The notes under the pieces: generated by a model
The model's database searches: none
The model's input: only the letters and a program-made list of their open reading frames with translations
What the model was told of the DNA's origin: nothing
Shown here: piece by piece, positions 33,586 through 42,896 of the stretch
Position numbering within the stretch: the stretch's first letter is position 1
How the letters are laid out: each line of letters begins with the position of its first letter
Translations under genes and position numbers: made by a program
From: Lachnospiraceae bacterium
GTDB lineage: Bacteria; Bacillota; Clostridia; Lachnospirales; Lachnospiraceae
Direction: 5' to 3'
DNA: 64,000 nucleotides
Assembly (NCBI GenBank): GCA_022793065.1
Contig: JAAWCE010000073.1
Span: 1 to 64,000 of the forward strand

Positions 33586-35097
33586 ATGATACAAAAGGAT
33601 ATTAGGGTGCTGGTGAATTATGGAATAAAGACAGGGCTTGTACCAAAAGAGGATGAGGTCTATACCGCCAACAGGCTGTTGGAGTTATTTGGGTTGGATG
33701 AATTAGAGGCAGCGGAAGAAACGGCTCAGGAACCGGAGGGAGAGAATTCGTTGGAAGAAGTGTTGGGCAGAATGTGTGATTATGCCTTTGAACGGGGAAT
33801 TCTTTCCGAGAACAGTGTGGTTTATCGGGATTTGTTTGATACTAAGATTATGGGATTGCTGATGCCCAGGCCCAGTGAAGTGATTGGACGTTTTCATGAA
33901 TTATATGAAACGGAATCTCCAGTGGCGGCCACGGAATATTATTATAAATTAAGTCAAGACTCCGATTATATCAGAAGATATCGTATCTGTAAGGACATGA
34001 AGTGGATTGCGCCCACAAAGTATGGGGATTTGGACATCACAGTTAATTTGTCCAAACCGGAGAAGGACCCCAAAGCCATTGCCGCCGCCAAAAACGCGAA
34101 ACAATCCGGATACCCCAAATGTCTGCTTTGCAGGGAGAATGAGGGATATGCCGGAAGGGTGAATCATCCCGCAAGACAGAATCACCGTATTATTCCGGTG
34201 ACCATTAACGGAAGCCAATGGGGATTTCAGTATTCTCCCTATGTCTATTATAATGAACATTGTATTGTATTCAACTTTCAGCATGTTCCTATGAAGATAG
34301 ACCGGGCGGCATTTTGTAAACTTTTTGATTTCGTAAAGCAGTTTCCGCATTATTTTGTAGGTTCCAATGCGGATTTGCCTATCGTGGGCGGATCTATTTT
34401 GAGCCACGACCATTTTCAGGGCGGACACTATGAGTTTGCTATGGCCAAAGCGCCGGTGGAAAGGCAGTTTACGGTGACAGGATATGAGGATGTGGCAGCG
34501 GGTGTGGTCAAATGGCCCATGTCGGTGATTCGTTTAAGCGGACCTGACACAGAACGCATGATTACTTTGGCAGATGTGATATTGAACAAGTGGCGCGGCT
34601 ATACGGATGAACAGGCATTTATTTATGCGGTTACGGATGGGGAGCCGCATAATACCATCACTCCCATTGCCAGAAAGCGGGGAGAGAACTATGAACTGGA
34701 TTTGGTTCTGCGCAATAATATTACGACAGAAGAACATCCCCTGGGCGTATATCATCCTCATGCAAAACTGCATCATATTAAGAAGGAAAATATTGGATTG
34801 ATAGAGGTTATGGGTTTGGCTGTGCTACCCGCACGTCTGAAGGACGAAATGGCAAAGTTAAAGGCGGCCATACTTTCGGGGGCAAATCTCCAGGAAGATG
34901 CTGAATTGGAAAAACATGCAGATTGGGTCAAAGAATTTATGCCCAAGTATGATAAAATAGACGAGAGTAATATTGACAGTATAATTGAAGCGGAAATCGG
35001 ACTGGTATTTATGGAAGTTTTGGAAGACGCCGGAGTGTATAAGAGGACGCCGGAAGGACAGGCGGCATTTGATAGGTTTATACATGAACTGGGGTGA
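33586..35097 (+). CDS. galT: UDP-glucose--hexose-1-phosphate uridylyltransferase
   Basis: 503 residues, the long Firmicute class of GalT, distinct from the roughly 350-residue E. coli type. Conserved regions include CLLCRENEGYAGR, VNHPARQNHRIIPV, the central SILSHDHFQGGHYEF with a His-rich motif, and TPIARKRGENYELDLVLRNN. It exchanges galactose-1-P for glucose-1-P on UDP. GGGAGAAGCAG precedes the ATG. It completes the galKT pair. The next gene follows after 60 bp and may be co-transcribed. Confidence 0.95.
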   Translation: MIQKDIRVLVNYGIKTGLVPKEDEVYTANRLLELFGLDELEAAEETAQEPEGENSLEEVLGRMCDYAFERGILSENSVVYRDLFDTKIMGLLMPRPSEVIGRFHELYETESPVAATEYYYKLSQDSDYIRRYRICKDMKWIAPTKYGDLDITVNLSKPEKDPKAIAAAKNAKQSGYPKCLLCRENEGYAGRVNHPARQNHRIIPVTINGSQWGFQYSPYVYYNEHCIVFNFQHVPMKIDRAAFCKLFDFVKQFPHYFVGSNADLPIVGGSILSHDHFQGGHYEFAMAKAPVERQFTVTGYEDVAAGVVKWPMSVIRLSGPDTERMITLADVILNKWRGYTDEQAFIYAVTDGEPHNTITPIARKRGENYELDLVLRNNITTEEHPLGVYHPHAKLHHIKKENIGLIEVMGLAVLPARLKDEMAKLKAAILSGANLQEDAELEKHADWVKEFMPKYDKIDESNIDSIIEAEIGLVFMEVLEDAGVYKRTPEGQAAFDRFIHELG

Positions 35098-35157
35098 ATT
35101 TGATTGCGTGCTATGTTGTGATAGCAATCATGTCATATCGGATAATGGAGGGAAGCG

Positions 35158-36933
35158 TTGAAGTTCAAATTTTTACTGATAGCAGTGAATGCAAAATATA
35201 TTCATTCCAATCCCGCCATTTACAGCCTTCGTGCGTATGCGAAAGAAGCCGGACGGCAATATGTGGAGTTAGCGGAATACACGATTAACCAATCCATGCA
35301 GGAAATCCTAGCGGATATTTACCGCAGGAAACCAAGTGTGATTGGTTTTTCCTGTTATATTTGGAATTGGCGTATCATTCAGGAATTGCTTGTGGAGCTG
35401 CCCAAAGTTCTGCCGCACATTCCAATCTATTTAGGCGGTCCTGAGGTGAGTTATGACCCGGAGGTTATTCTGCTGCAGTATCCCTGGCTGGCGGGTATTA
35501 TGATCGGAGAGGGAGAAGAGACTTTTCAGGAACTGCTTGACTATTATGTAGAAGCGATGCCATGTAATTTAACGGACATCAAGGGATTGTATCTGCCCAG
35601 CGGGTATACGCCGTTTCGGCCGCTGACGAATATGAATCACATTCCTTTTTTATATGATACGCTGGAACCATTTGAAAATAAAATTATATATTACGAAACC
35701 AGCCGGGGGTGTCCCTATAGCTGCAGTTATTGTCTGTCTTCCATAGAGAAGGCGGTGCGGCTGCGGGATATGGACATAGTGAAGAAGGAACTGCAATTTT
35801 TTCTGGATCACAAAGTAAAGCAGGTAAAGTTTGTGGACAGGACTTTTAACTGTAATCATAGTCATGCCATGGCAATTTGGCAGTTTATTTATGATCATGA
35901 CAATGGGGTTACCAATTTTCATTTTGAAATTTCCGCAGATATATTAAAGGCGGATGAAATTGCGCTGCTTCGCCGATTTCGTCCCGGATTGGCCCAATTA
36001 GAAATCGGAGTGCAATCTGTAAATGGGCACACATTGGAAGCAATCAAACGTGTGATGAACGTGGATAAACTGGAACAAGCGGTGGCTGCCCTTCAAGAGG
36101 GCAAGAACCTTCATTTGCACCTTGACCTGATAGCCGGACTTCCTTATGAGGATTATGATAGTTTTAAGATTTCTTTTCAAAGGGTCTATGGTCTGCGTCC
36201 GGAACAATTGCAGCTTGGGTTTCTGAAAGTTTTGAAGGGGTCCCAGATGTGGGAACGGGCTGATGAGTATGGAATTCAGTACATGAGCCGGCCCCCATAC
36301 GAAGTATTATCGACCAGATGGCTGTCTTATGATGAAATACTTCGGTTGAAAAGCATAGAAGAAATGGTGGAACTGTATTATAACAGTGCTCAATTTACAC
36401 ATACCTTGCCGTTTCTGGAGAAGGCGTTTCCGGATTCTTTTACTATGTATGAAGCGTTGGCAGATTTTTATAGGCAAAAAGGATATGGAGTCATAAGTCC
36501 GGCGCGGATACAGCGATATCAGATTTTGCTTGAATTTGCGGCGCAGTATGACGGCGCCAGAAAGGCCATATACCAGGAGCTTTTAACCTACGATATGTAT
36601 TTACGGGAAAATTTGAAAAGTCGGCCCGATTTTGCCAGCGAGCTTTCTGAATGGAAGGAAGCCATAAAGGAATTTTACCGGAAAGAAGAAAAAGAACGTC
36701 AATTTCTCCCTGAATATGTGGGGTATGATTGGAAACAATTGAGTAAAATGACGCATTTGGAGCCTTTTTTATATCCGGTATGGGATATGGAGCAGATGGT
36801 AAGCGGGTATGATGCGTGGGGAGACGGCACTGTCCTGAACAGTACTGAACAAGGGAAGCAGAAAGATTTTATTTTGTTTGATTATCAACAGAGAAATCCA
36901 TTAAATTACGAAGCGAAAGTCAGGCATATATGA
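35158..36933 (+). CDS. B12-binding-domain radical SAM protein (DUF4080 type)
   Basis: 591 residues. The N-terminal Rossmann-like cobalamin-binding region (about 1-130) contains IGFSCYIWNWR and YLGGPEVSYDPE. The radical SAM core (about 175-390) has the 4Fe-4S motif SRGCPYSCSYC, with CxxxCxxC spacing. A C-terminal DUF4080-like segment follows, with QLSKMTHLEPFLYPV near the end. TTG is the apparent start, after GGAGGGAAGCG. Members are common in Clostridia and their substrate is unknown; many are thought to be methyltransferases or methylthiotransferase-like enzymes. No substrate gene is evident beside it. Confidence 0.87.
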   Translation: MKFKFLLIAVNAKYIHSNPAIYSLRAYAKEAGRQYVELAEYTINQSMQEILADIYRRKPSVIGFSCYIWNWRIIQELLVELPKVLPHIPIYLGGPEVSYDPEVILLQYPWLAGIMIGEGEETFQELLDYYVEAMPCNLTDIKGLYLPSGYTPFRPLTNMNHIPFLYDTLEPFENKIIYYETSRGCPYSCSYCLSSIEKAVRLRDMDIVKKELQFFLDHKVKQVKFVDRTFNCNHSHAMAIWQFIYDHDNGVTNFHFEISADILKADEIALLRRFRPGLAQLEIGVQSVNGHTLEAIKRVMNVDKLEQAVAALQEGKNLHLHLDLIAGLPYEDYDSFKISFQRVYGLRPEQLQLGFLKVLKGSQMWERADEYGIQYMSRPPYEVLSTRWLSYDEILRLKSIEEMVELYYNSAQFTHTLPFLEKAFPDSFTMYEALADFYRQKGYGVISPARIQRYQILLEFAAQYDGARKAIYQELLTYDMYLRENLKSRPDFASELSEWKEAIKEFYRKEEKERQFLPEYVGYDWKQLSKMTHLEPFLYPVWDMEQMVSGYDAWGDGTVLNSTEQGKQKDFILFDYQQRNPLNYEAKVRHI

Positions 36934-37004
36934 GAATTGGCAGATTAGTATCCGGATCTGAAAGTTGTGGAAGGATTTGAGGTTACGGTTATTCATTTCG
37001 GGAG

Positions 37005-37358
37005 ATGTTTTCTGTCTATAATCCAAATTCGTTAATGAAGGCTATTTTCAATGATGATTTTGATTCTTATTGGACACAGACCTCTGCCGCAGAGAGTCTG
37101 TTGGGATACATTGGGCTTGATTTTGACGGGCTGGATAAGACGATTTCAGAGCTGCTCGGCGGTGTGGAGATAAAGGTGGACCTAAGAGGATTTGCAAATG
37201 ATATGGTGACTTTTCGAGATAAAGATGATGTGTTGACATTACTGATTCATTTGGGATATTTAACCTATAATGAAATTACGCAGAAAGTGCATATTCCCAA
37301 CGAAGAAATTCGATTAGAATTTGCCAGAACTGTCCGAAAAGTCAAAAAGAAAGCATAG
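37005..37358 (+). pseudogene. Fragment of an AAA-ATPase-like/PD-(D/E)XK protein
   Basis: 117 codons beginning MFSVYNPNSLMKAIFNDDF. This matches the middle of the large AAA-ATPase-like proteins that carry a C-terminal PD-(D/E)XK nuclease domain. The stretch DVLTLLIHLGYLTYNE and IPNEEIRLEF is characteristic of the junction between the two. Both the N-terminal ATPase (about 300 residues) and the nuclease domain are missing. No ribosome binding site is visible, and the sequence just upstream (36934-37004) is not in frame with known ATPase sequence. These genes are multicopy in gut Firmicutes, and this copy is a remnant. Confidence 0.75.
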
Positions 37359-37388
37359 GTGTAAGATAAAAATATGAATAAAACGTCC

Positions 37389-38045
37389 CTACTCCATGAA
37401 ATCTACATGAAGTAATGCCTGCGCAAGTGCAAAATCTTCGGAATTATTGATATCAATGGCTTCCTTGTATGTGACTGTTTTTATAAAGGGATGTTTTCCA
37501 ATGCGTCGATGATAAGTTTTGAAAACTTCTCTTGTAAAAACATATACCCCAGATGTTTCACGGTATATGGGAGCCAAATCCTGACTGCGGGGGATATTTT
37601 CCGCATCAAAATTAAGCGGTTCTCCATTTTGCCACAAGAAATCCTGAATTTTGACCGCACAAAAGGCGGAATCGTATTCGCCTGATAGAACTGCCTTCAT
37701 ACATTGTGTCATGGTATCTACGGAAATAAAAGGAGCGGTTGCATGGGCATAAACATAAATATCGGCGTCGTGCATAGGAAGAAATTCTTCAAATATCTGA
37801 GTAAAGTTAGAACTTGGCAAATCCAAATATTCGGGTCGCTTGGCAAATAAAATATCTTTGGGAAGGTAAGGGATGATATCTTCCTGGCTGCAAAATACAT
37901 AGATTTGTTCCGGTATCCCTGTTTCTTTCAAATTGTCAAGTTCATATTGCAGTAAGGGCTTTTCACCCAATAGTCGGGTATTCTTGCCGGGAAGGCGTTC
38001 ATTTTGCAGTTTAATTGGCATTATTGCTATTATTTTTTGATTCAT
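37389..38045 (-). CDS. Acylneuraminate cytidylyltransferase-like protein
   Basis: 218 residues, nucleotidyltransferase fold of the NeuA/KdsB group. IAIMPIKLQNERLPGKNTRLL is near the start (CTP-binding loop), followed by FAKRPEYLDLPSSNF and the metal-binding region IYVYAHATAPFISVDTM. It should activate a keto-acid sugar as its CMP form, or in some relatives a different sugar with CTP. It is the last gene of the surface-glycopolymer operon and overlaps the stop of the aldolase gene by four bases, so the two probably act in one pathway. No NeuB-like synthase is in the window. Confidence 0.85.
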   Translation of the reverse strand: MNQKIIAIMPIKLQNERLPGKNTRLLGEKPLLQYELDNLKETGIPEQIYVFCSQEDIIPYLPKDILFAKRPEYLDLPSSNFTQIFEEFLPMHDADIYVYAHATAPFISVDTMTQCMKAVLSGEYDSAFCAVKIQDFLWQNGEPLNFDAENIPRSQDLAPIYRETSGVYVFTREVFKTYHRRIGKHPFIKTVTYKEAIDINNSEDFALAQALLHVDFME

Positions 38046-39091
38046 GATGGCACCTTTCTGTCTGTTTTCTTTTCATAACTGGCATGTTCCTTCTTAAAGG
38101 ATTTCCACATTTGGAGGACGTAAGGTTTTCGGCAACGGGTTTTCATCTCATCCGGTATGGTAAGGATAAAAGCTTCAAAATCCGAAACAGATACATCATA
38201 CTCTTCCAGTAAATAACAAGCGTAATTTGGGTGGCAATGGTATAGTCCTGTAATAAACAGGTATGGGGAATATCCCCAGGATCTTTGCCGATAGATGGGC
38301 ATAATGTATTGACCGATGAGTTCCAAAATTAGTTGAATATTATACTTTTGGCCCATGGTCATATTGTAATAGTTGGTAATTAGTTCTGTGTTGAGGTTTC
38401 CGGCACCTCTGCCCATTCCGTACAGAGATGCGTCAAGAATTAATTTCCGGGTGGTTTCATATTCTAAAACATCCTGTGCGGTGATAAATGCCAGATTCAT
38501 ATTATTATGGGAGTGAAAGTCAATGAGGACATCGGGTTCCAGTAAGTTGTCTATGATCTTAAAGTACTTTCTGAAATCTTCTTTTATCATATATCCAAAA
38601 CTGTCCACAATGGAAACAGCATATGGTTCCAGGTGTGCAATCTGTCTCATTAAGCCGGCAAATTCATTCATGGTATAGTCAATCGTAACCATTGGCTGCA
38701 TAAATAGTTTGTAACCCTTTTGCCTCACCTCATGGGCAAGGGAGATTGCCTGATCAATCTGGTGTTTATAAAATACGACTCTGATACCGTCAATAGATGA
38801 GCCGGTGAATGTTGATAAATCATTTAAGGTAAATTGGTCTACATCTGCCATAGCCAGGAAGGTACAGTTTTTTCGGTCATCAGGAAGAAAAGAAATAATC
38901 TTTTCAATGGTATCAAACTGTGTGGTATGGCTGCAATGAACGGAATTGTTCAAATAACCTACTTCGATAAAGTCAATGGATGCAGTGGTTAAACCATGAA
39001 TCAATTGTCTTATTGTGTCATCCGAAAAGTTCCATTTGTTGATATAACCACCGTCTCGCAATGTGCAGTCCAGAATATTGAATTTGTCCAT
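38042..39091 (-). CDS. DRE-TIM (HMGL-like) aldolase-domain protein
   Basis: 349 residues from the ATG at 39091, which has AGGAG before it; the ORF track begins 73 residues earlier inside the membrane-protein gene. The start FNILDCTLRDGGYINKW carries the D-R-D/DGG motif of metal-dependent DRE-TIM aldolases, such as 4-hydroxy-2-oxovalerate aldolase and HMG-CoA lyase. DFHSHNNMNLAF holds the metal His pair and GMGRGAGNLNTE the conserved GxGRGxGN. Such enzymes make or break C-C bonds next to a keto acid. Paired with a NeuA-like enzyme in a glycan locus, it may make an unusual keto sugar or modify a side group. Confidence 0.85.
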   Translation of the reverse strand: MDKFNILDCTLRDGGYINKWNFSDDTIRQLIHGLTTASIDFIEVGYLNNSVHCSHTTQFDTIEKIISFLPDDRKNCTFLAMADVDQFTLNDLSTFTGSSIDGIRVVFYKHQIDQAISLAHEVRQKGYKLFMQPMVTIDYTMNEFAGLMRQIAHLEPYAVSIVDSFGYMIKEDFRKYFKIIDNLLEPDVLIDFHSHNNMNLAFITAQDVLEYETTRKLILDASLYGMGRGAGNLNTELITNYYNMTMGQKYNIQLILELIGQYIMPIYRQRSWGYSPYLFITGLYHCHPNYACYLLEEYDVSVSDFEAFILTIPDEMKTRCRKPYVLQMWKSFKKEHASYEKKTDRKVPS

Positions 39092-39102
39092 TTTGTTTGC
39101 TC

Positions 39103-40890
39103 CTATGAAGTTGTTTTCCTGCCAATGATGGGAATTATACTTATAAATATTGGAAGCATGTAGTAAATAACTAACATATATCGTGGCCAATAACTTGTTG
39201 GTGTGGCTATAAGTAATGTTATTAAAACTCCCAGACAAGGTACTATTGATAATATAAGTGATAGTTGTTTTTTTATTGAAGCATAAACCATTACCAAAAT
39301 CATAAACCACACAAGTATTCCAATTGCTATCATAGGAGTTGTCAGTGAAAAAATTTGTGTTGCATCAAACCATTTATTGCTTAATATATTATAATATTTT
39401 ACTTGTGCGTTTTTCCACCAGGGATTAGTTAGGGCACTGTTGAGATTACCGCTTGTAATATTTATTTTAAAATGGTTGTTTTCCCATACGTTGGGCGTCC
39501 AATATTGATAAGTCATTTCCAAGTATGCTTTTATATAAATGTCAGGGTTTTTTATTAATAGTTTAAACCATATTTTTATAAATTGAAGTTGATTTTGGGC
39601 TAAAAAATCTTTATTGAAATCTTTATCCCATTTAAGGGGATCAACTATTTGAGGGTGATATAATTCATTATATTTTTCTATAGGAAGTAGTTTATTAAGA
39701 AACTCCAATTCTTCTGTTCCTATATTACCTTCATCAGTGACAGTTCGAGCCATTTGTTGTAATAGTATTCCATATTTTTCAACTTCATCATCTTCTATAT
39801 TAAGAACTTTATATATGGGGCCTGTTATAATAAAAACCATAAATATAATTGTACATAAGGTCAAGATGTAGTGAATTTTTTCTTTGTAATTTTGTCTGTC
39901 AATAAAAGTATATATAAGCATAGATATGGTAATGACAGCGATAATATAAACACCATTATTTCTAAAAAAACAAATAATGAAAATACTTATTATATTTTGC
40001 AACAAAAAGCTTTTACTACGTAGGAGCTCACCTTTACTTAAGACCAGATCAAACAATAAAGTGCATAAATATAATAAGGAAACTGAAAAAATTCCATCTT
40101 TCCACATTGCAATTGCATGTTGCGGAAAACTTGGTTCAAATGCATAATATATGCAGGAAATAACTGAAAGAAAAATTATATTCTTATGTTTTAACCAACA
40201 AACTACATAGGAAAGAATACATGAAATAGCAATCATTTGTATGATAGTGTAGAAAGCATACCCTAAATTTATATTTCCCAACATAAGTCCGAATTTAATA
40301 CAAATTTTGATAAAGAATGTATATAATATTGGAAAGTGGTTATTCCAATTTTGAATTCCAAGTGCTTGATAGATAGAATTTAATGAATCTCCAAATATTA
40401 AACCAGGATAATATGTCAAAAAATATGGAAACCACATAGCAAAAATGAAGAAAGTGATAAGTATGAATTCACTTTTCTTTCCTATACCAGTTTTGGTTAG
40501 GTCTATAGAGCTTGTGTAGTTTCGGTAGGAAATTATTTCAAAAAGGTTGCAAAAAAAATTAAGTATCAGGTATGATGAAAACAGCAATAGTATTATGTCT
40601 AAAATGACAATTATAATATTAGCGTTGAAAGAAAATTCGTTTTTTATTAAATAAGCGACAAGGACTGATATATTTAAAAGTATTGCAGTTGATGAGAAAA
40701 CTAAGTTTTTTACATTATACAAATGGAGCAAAGAATATAAAAGGATACCTGCAATTATAAAATAGAGTATAGTTATATTAGGAATTAGCCAGTATTTAAG
40801 AAATACCTTTGTCACTAATAATATAAATAAGGTTTGGAAAAATAGTCGGATAATTGTTTTGTTATTTAAGGTTGAATTCTTTTCATTCAT
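39103..40890 (-). CDS. Polytopic membrane protein, DUF6020-like
   Basis: 595 residues with roughly twelve hydrophobic helices and one longer hydrophilic segment (about 370-480). An early loop reads YYPGLIFGDSLNSIYQALG followed by NHFPILYTFF, a pattern I associate with DUF6020 proteins, a GT-C-like group in which an acidic residue of the first external loop is thought to be catalytic. It could be a membrane glycosyltransferase using lipid-linked sugars. It is markedly AT-rich compared with the flanking housekeeping genes, like the rest of 39-46 kb, which suggests transfer of the locus. Confidence 0.72.
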   Translation of the reverse strand: MNEKNSTLNNKTIIRLFFQTLFILLVTKVFLKYWLIPNITILYFIIAGILLYSLLHLYNVKNLVFSSTAILLNISVLVAYLIKNEFSFNANIIIVILDIILLLFSSYLILNFFCNLFEIISYRNYTSSIDLTKTGIGKKSEFILITFFIFAMWFPYFLTYYPGLIFGDSLNSIYQALGIQNWNNHFPILYTFFIKICIKFGLMLGNINLGYAFYTIIQMIAISCILSYVVCWLKHKNIIFLSVISCIYYAFEPSFPQHAIAMWKDGIFSVSLLYLCTLLFDLVLSKGELLRSKSFLLQNIISIFIICFFRNNGVYIIAVITISMLIYTFIDRQNYKEKIHYILTLCTIIFMVFIITGPIYKVLNIEDDEVEKYGILLQQMARTVTDEGNIGTEELEFLNKLLPIEKYNELYHPQIVDPLKWDKDFNKDFLAQNQLQFIKIWFKLLIKNPDIYIKAYLEMTYQYWTPNVWENNHFKINITSGNLNSALTNPWWKNAQVKYYNILSNKWFDATQIFSLTTPMIAIGILVWFMILVMVYASIKKQLSLILSIVPCLGVLITLLIATPTSYWPRYMLVIYYMLPIFISIIPIIGRKTTS

Positions 40891-40920
40891 GGGTTTTTCT
40901 TCTTAATTTAGTCTATCAAG

Positions 40921-42774
40921 CTAATTTATGTTGTCATACATAGCAAATGGAGAATAAACATCAAATAGTACCTGATTACGATTTGGACTTAAATTATTAT
41001 ATTCCAGATAGAAGTAGTTCTCTATTTTTTCAGTAAGTTCAGTATGAGTTTTGTAATCAGTGATGTTACCGTCAGAATCCATGTACATATTAAATGAAGA
41101 TAAAACAGGAACATCCTTTTGCAGGTCAAGCATATATTGATAATATGGGGAGCGCTGTAAATCTGCCACTTCTAAAACCATAGGCATAATATAATTTAAA
41201 CTTACATAACCAACATCTTTGCTTTCCATATCACGATTACTCCAAATGATAAAAGGAGTACTGCGTAATCGCAGATCTTTTTCATAACCAGTATATTTTT
41301 CACTTACAATATCATCTGCAAAATAAGGAGAATGATCTCCTACCATACAGATAATTACAGGTTTGGATACATTTAAAAAGTAGTCAGTTAAATCTTTAAA
41401 TGCAGTATCAGATAATTTCATACATGAAAGAAACTCATTGATACGAGACGTATATTCGCCATAATCGCCTAAAATGTGTATAGAATCTACCTCAGGAGGA
41501 TTCATTTCATAATCGGCATGATTTTGTATGGTTAGAAGATATATAAACAGAGGATTGTCTTCCGAATTGTTCTCATACCATGTGATTAAATTCTGATACA
41601 AGCTGTCATCTGTTTCAAACCATCTATCTGAGTAAAATTCCCGATTAATAAAATCTTCCTCAAAATAGATTTTTTGAAATCCCATTGCTGGATACGCTCT
41701 ACCTCTTGAATAGTTCTCTCCCGTTCTGGGATGAGCGCCAATACTATTGTATCCTAACTGATTCATCAGGCTGACAATACTGTTTGCGTTTGTCATATCC
41801 AGTACATTAAAAGGAGTAATTCCCTGCATTATTTGAAGGGAGTTACTGGTTAGCAGTTCATATTCAGATGCATTGGTCATTCTTACAGGAACCACAGAAT
41901 ATCCTCTAATGGAGTTTTCTAAACTGTAAAAATTGTCAAAATATGGTACATCAGTTTTGATATCTATAATCTGATTGAGATCATAAAAAGTTTCATTCAA
42001 TATCAATATAATGTCCGGTCGTTCGCTGAAAGTTTCAGGTACTTCAATTTCAATATTTTGTACTGCAGCTTCAGAATAATTTTCAGGCATTTGTATAATG
42101 TGGAAGCTGGATTGTATCATTTCAATAGAGCATGCAACATAGCCATATGTCTGATAAGATTCTTGCCACGACCAACCAATTGTCTGATGCGGCTTAATTG
42201 AATACTCTGACAAATAACCGATATATAATAATGCTGAACAATATATAAGCGTTAAAGCGTTAAAAATGATATTTTGCTTTAATGTATAGTTCTTTTGAAC
42301 AAACTTAGGAATAAACGCCAAAATAATAGATGGTATTTCTAGCGCAATGAGTAAAAGTACAGTATTGTCGATTTTAATATTATACCCATTTATGACATCT
42401 AAAGCTGTTTTGAAATTTTTTAGTTCAAAAATAGTCAGAGGTAAACTGTGTAATTTTATCATATAGTAATTAACAATACCAACTAAAAAAAACGAAATAG
42501 AAAAACAAATTTGACTAATCCAGAGTTTTCTTAAAATTATGGTAAATAAGCCTAAAACTGCAATGAGAGTCATATAATTTAATATAATATATTTCCATTC
42601 CATTTTAAGATATTGCTCACTATAGTTACAGCTTATCTCTAACTGTATTTGTGTCAATAATATAATTATAATAGAAGATATTGCATTTGCTGAGTATATA
42701 ATTTTATGAGATATTGGACGAAAATTCAATATGGTATCCTGCTTTCTAATAATAGTTATGAATGATATTATCAA
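40921..42774 (-). CDS. LTA-synthase-like sulfatase-domain membrane protein
   Basis: 617 residues in the ORF track. Five membrane helices occupy about 1-215, followed by an extracellular alkaline-phosphatase/sulfatase domain. RPDIILILNETFYDL supplies the metal-binding Glu, RMTNASEYELLTSNSL a Thr that aligns with the catalytic Thr of LtaS, and CMVGDHSPYF a metal-binding Asp-His. LtaS-type enzymes transfer glycerol-phosphate from phosphatidylglycerol to a polymer or glycan. The TTG start at 42774 has no good ribosome binding site, so the true start is uncertain. In this locus it may decorate the exported polysaccharide with phosphoglycerol. Confidence 0.83.
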   Translation of the reverse strand: MIISFITIIRKQDTILNFRPISHKIIYSANAISSIIIILLTQIQLEISCNYSEQYLKMEWKYIILNYMTLIAVLGLFTIILRKLWISQICFSISFFLVGIVNYYMIKLHSLPLTIFELKNFKTALDVINGYNIKIDNTVLLLIALEIPSIILAFIPKFVQKNYTLKQNIIFNALTLIYCSALLYIGYLSEYSIKPHQTIGWSWQESYQTYGYVACSIEMIQSSFHIIQMPENYSEAAVQNIEIEVPETFSERPDIILILNETFYDLNQIIDIKTDVPYFDNFYSLENSIRGYSVVPVRMTNASEYELLTSNSLQIMQGITPFNVLDMTNANSIVSLMNQLGYNSIGAHPRTGENYSRGRAYPAMGFQKIYFEEDFINREFYSDRWFETDDSLYQNLITWYENNSEDNPLFIYLLTIQNHADYEMNPPEVDSIHILGDYGEYTSRINEFLSCMKLSDTAFKDLTDYFLNVSKPVIICMVGDHSPYFADDIVSEKYTGYEKDLRLRSTPFIIWSNRDMESKDVGYVSLNYIMPMVLEVADLQRSPYYQYMLDLQKDVPVLSSFNMYMDSDGNITDYKTHTELTEKIENYFYLEYNNLSPNRNQVLFDVYSPFAMYDNIN

Positions 42775-42896
42775 ACTTTTATAAGGTTCTAACAGTTACA
42801 CTAAGTTTCTCTGTATAAAAAAGAATATATAGGCTGTCAGCATCACCATGTCATGCACAGCATATTTTGGGGGATTAATGTGGGTAGTTATGATGT

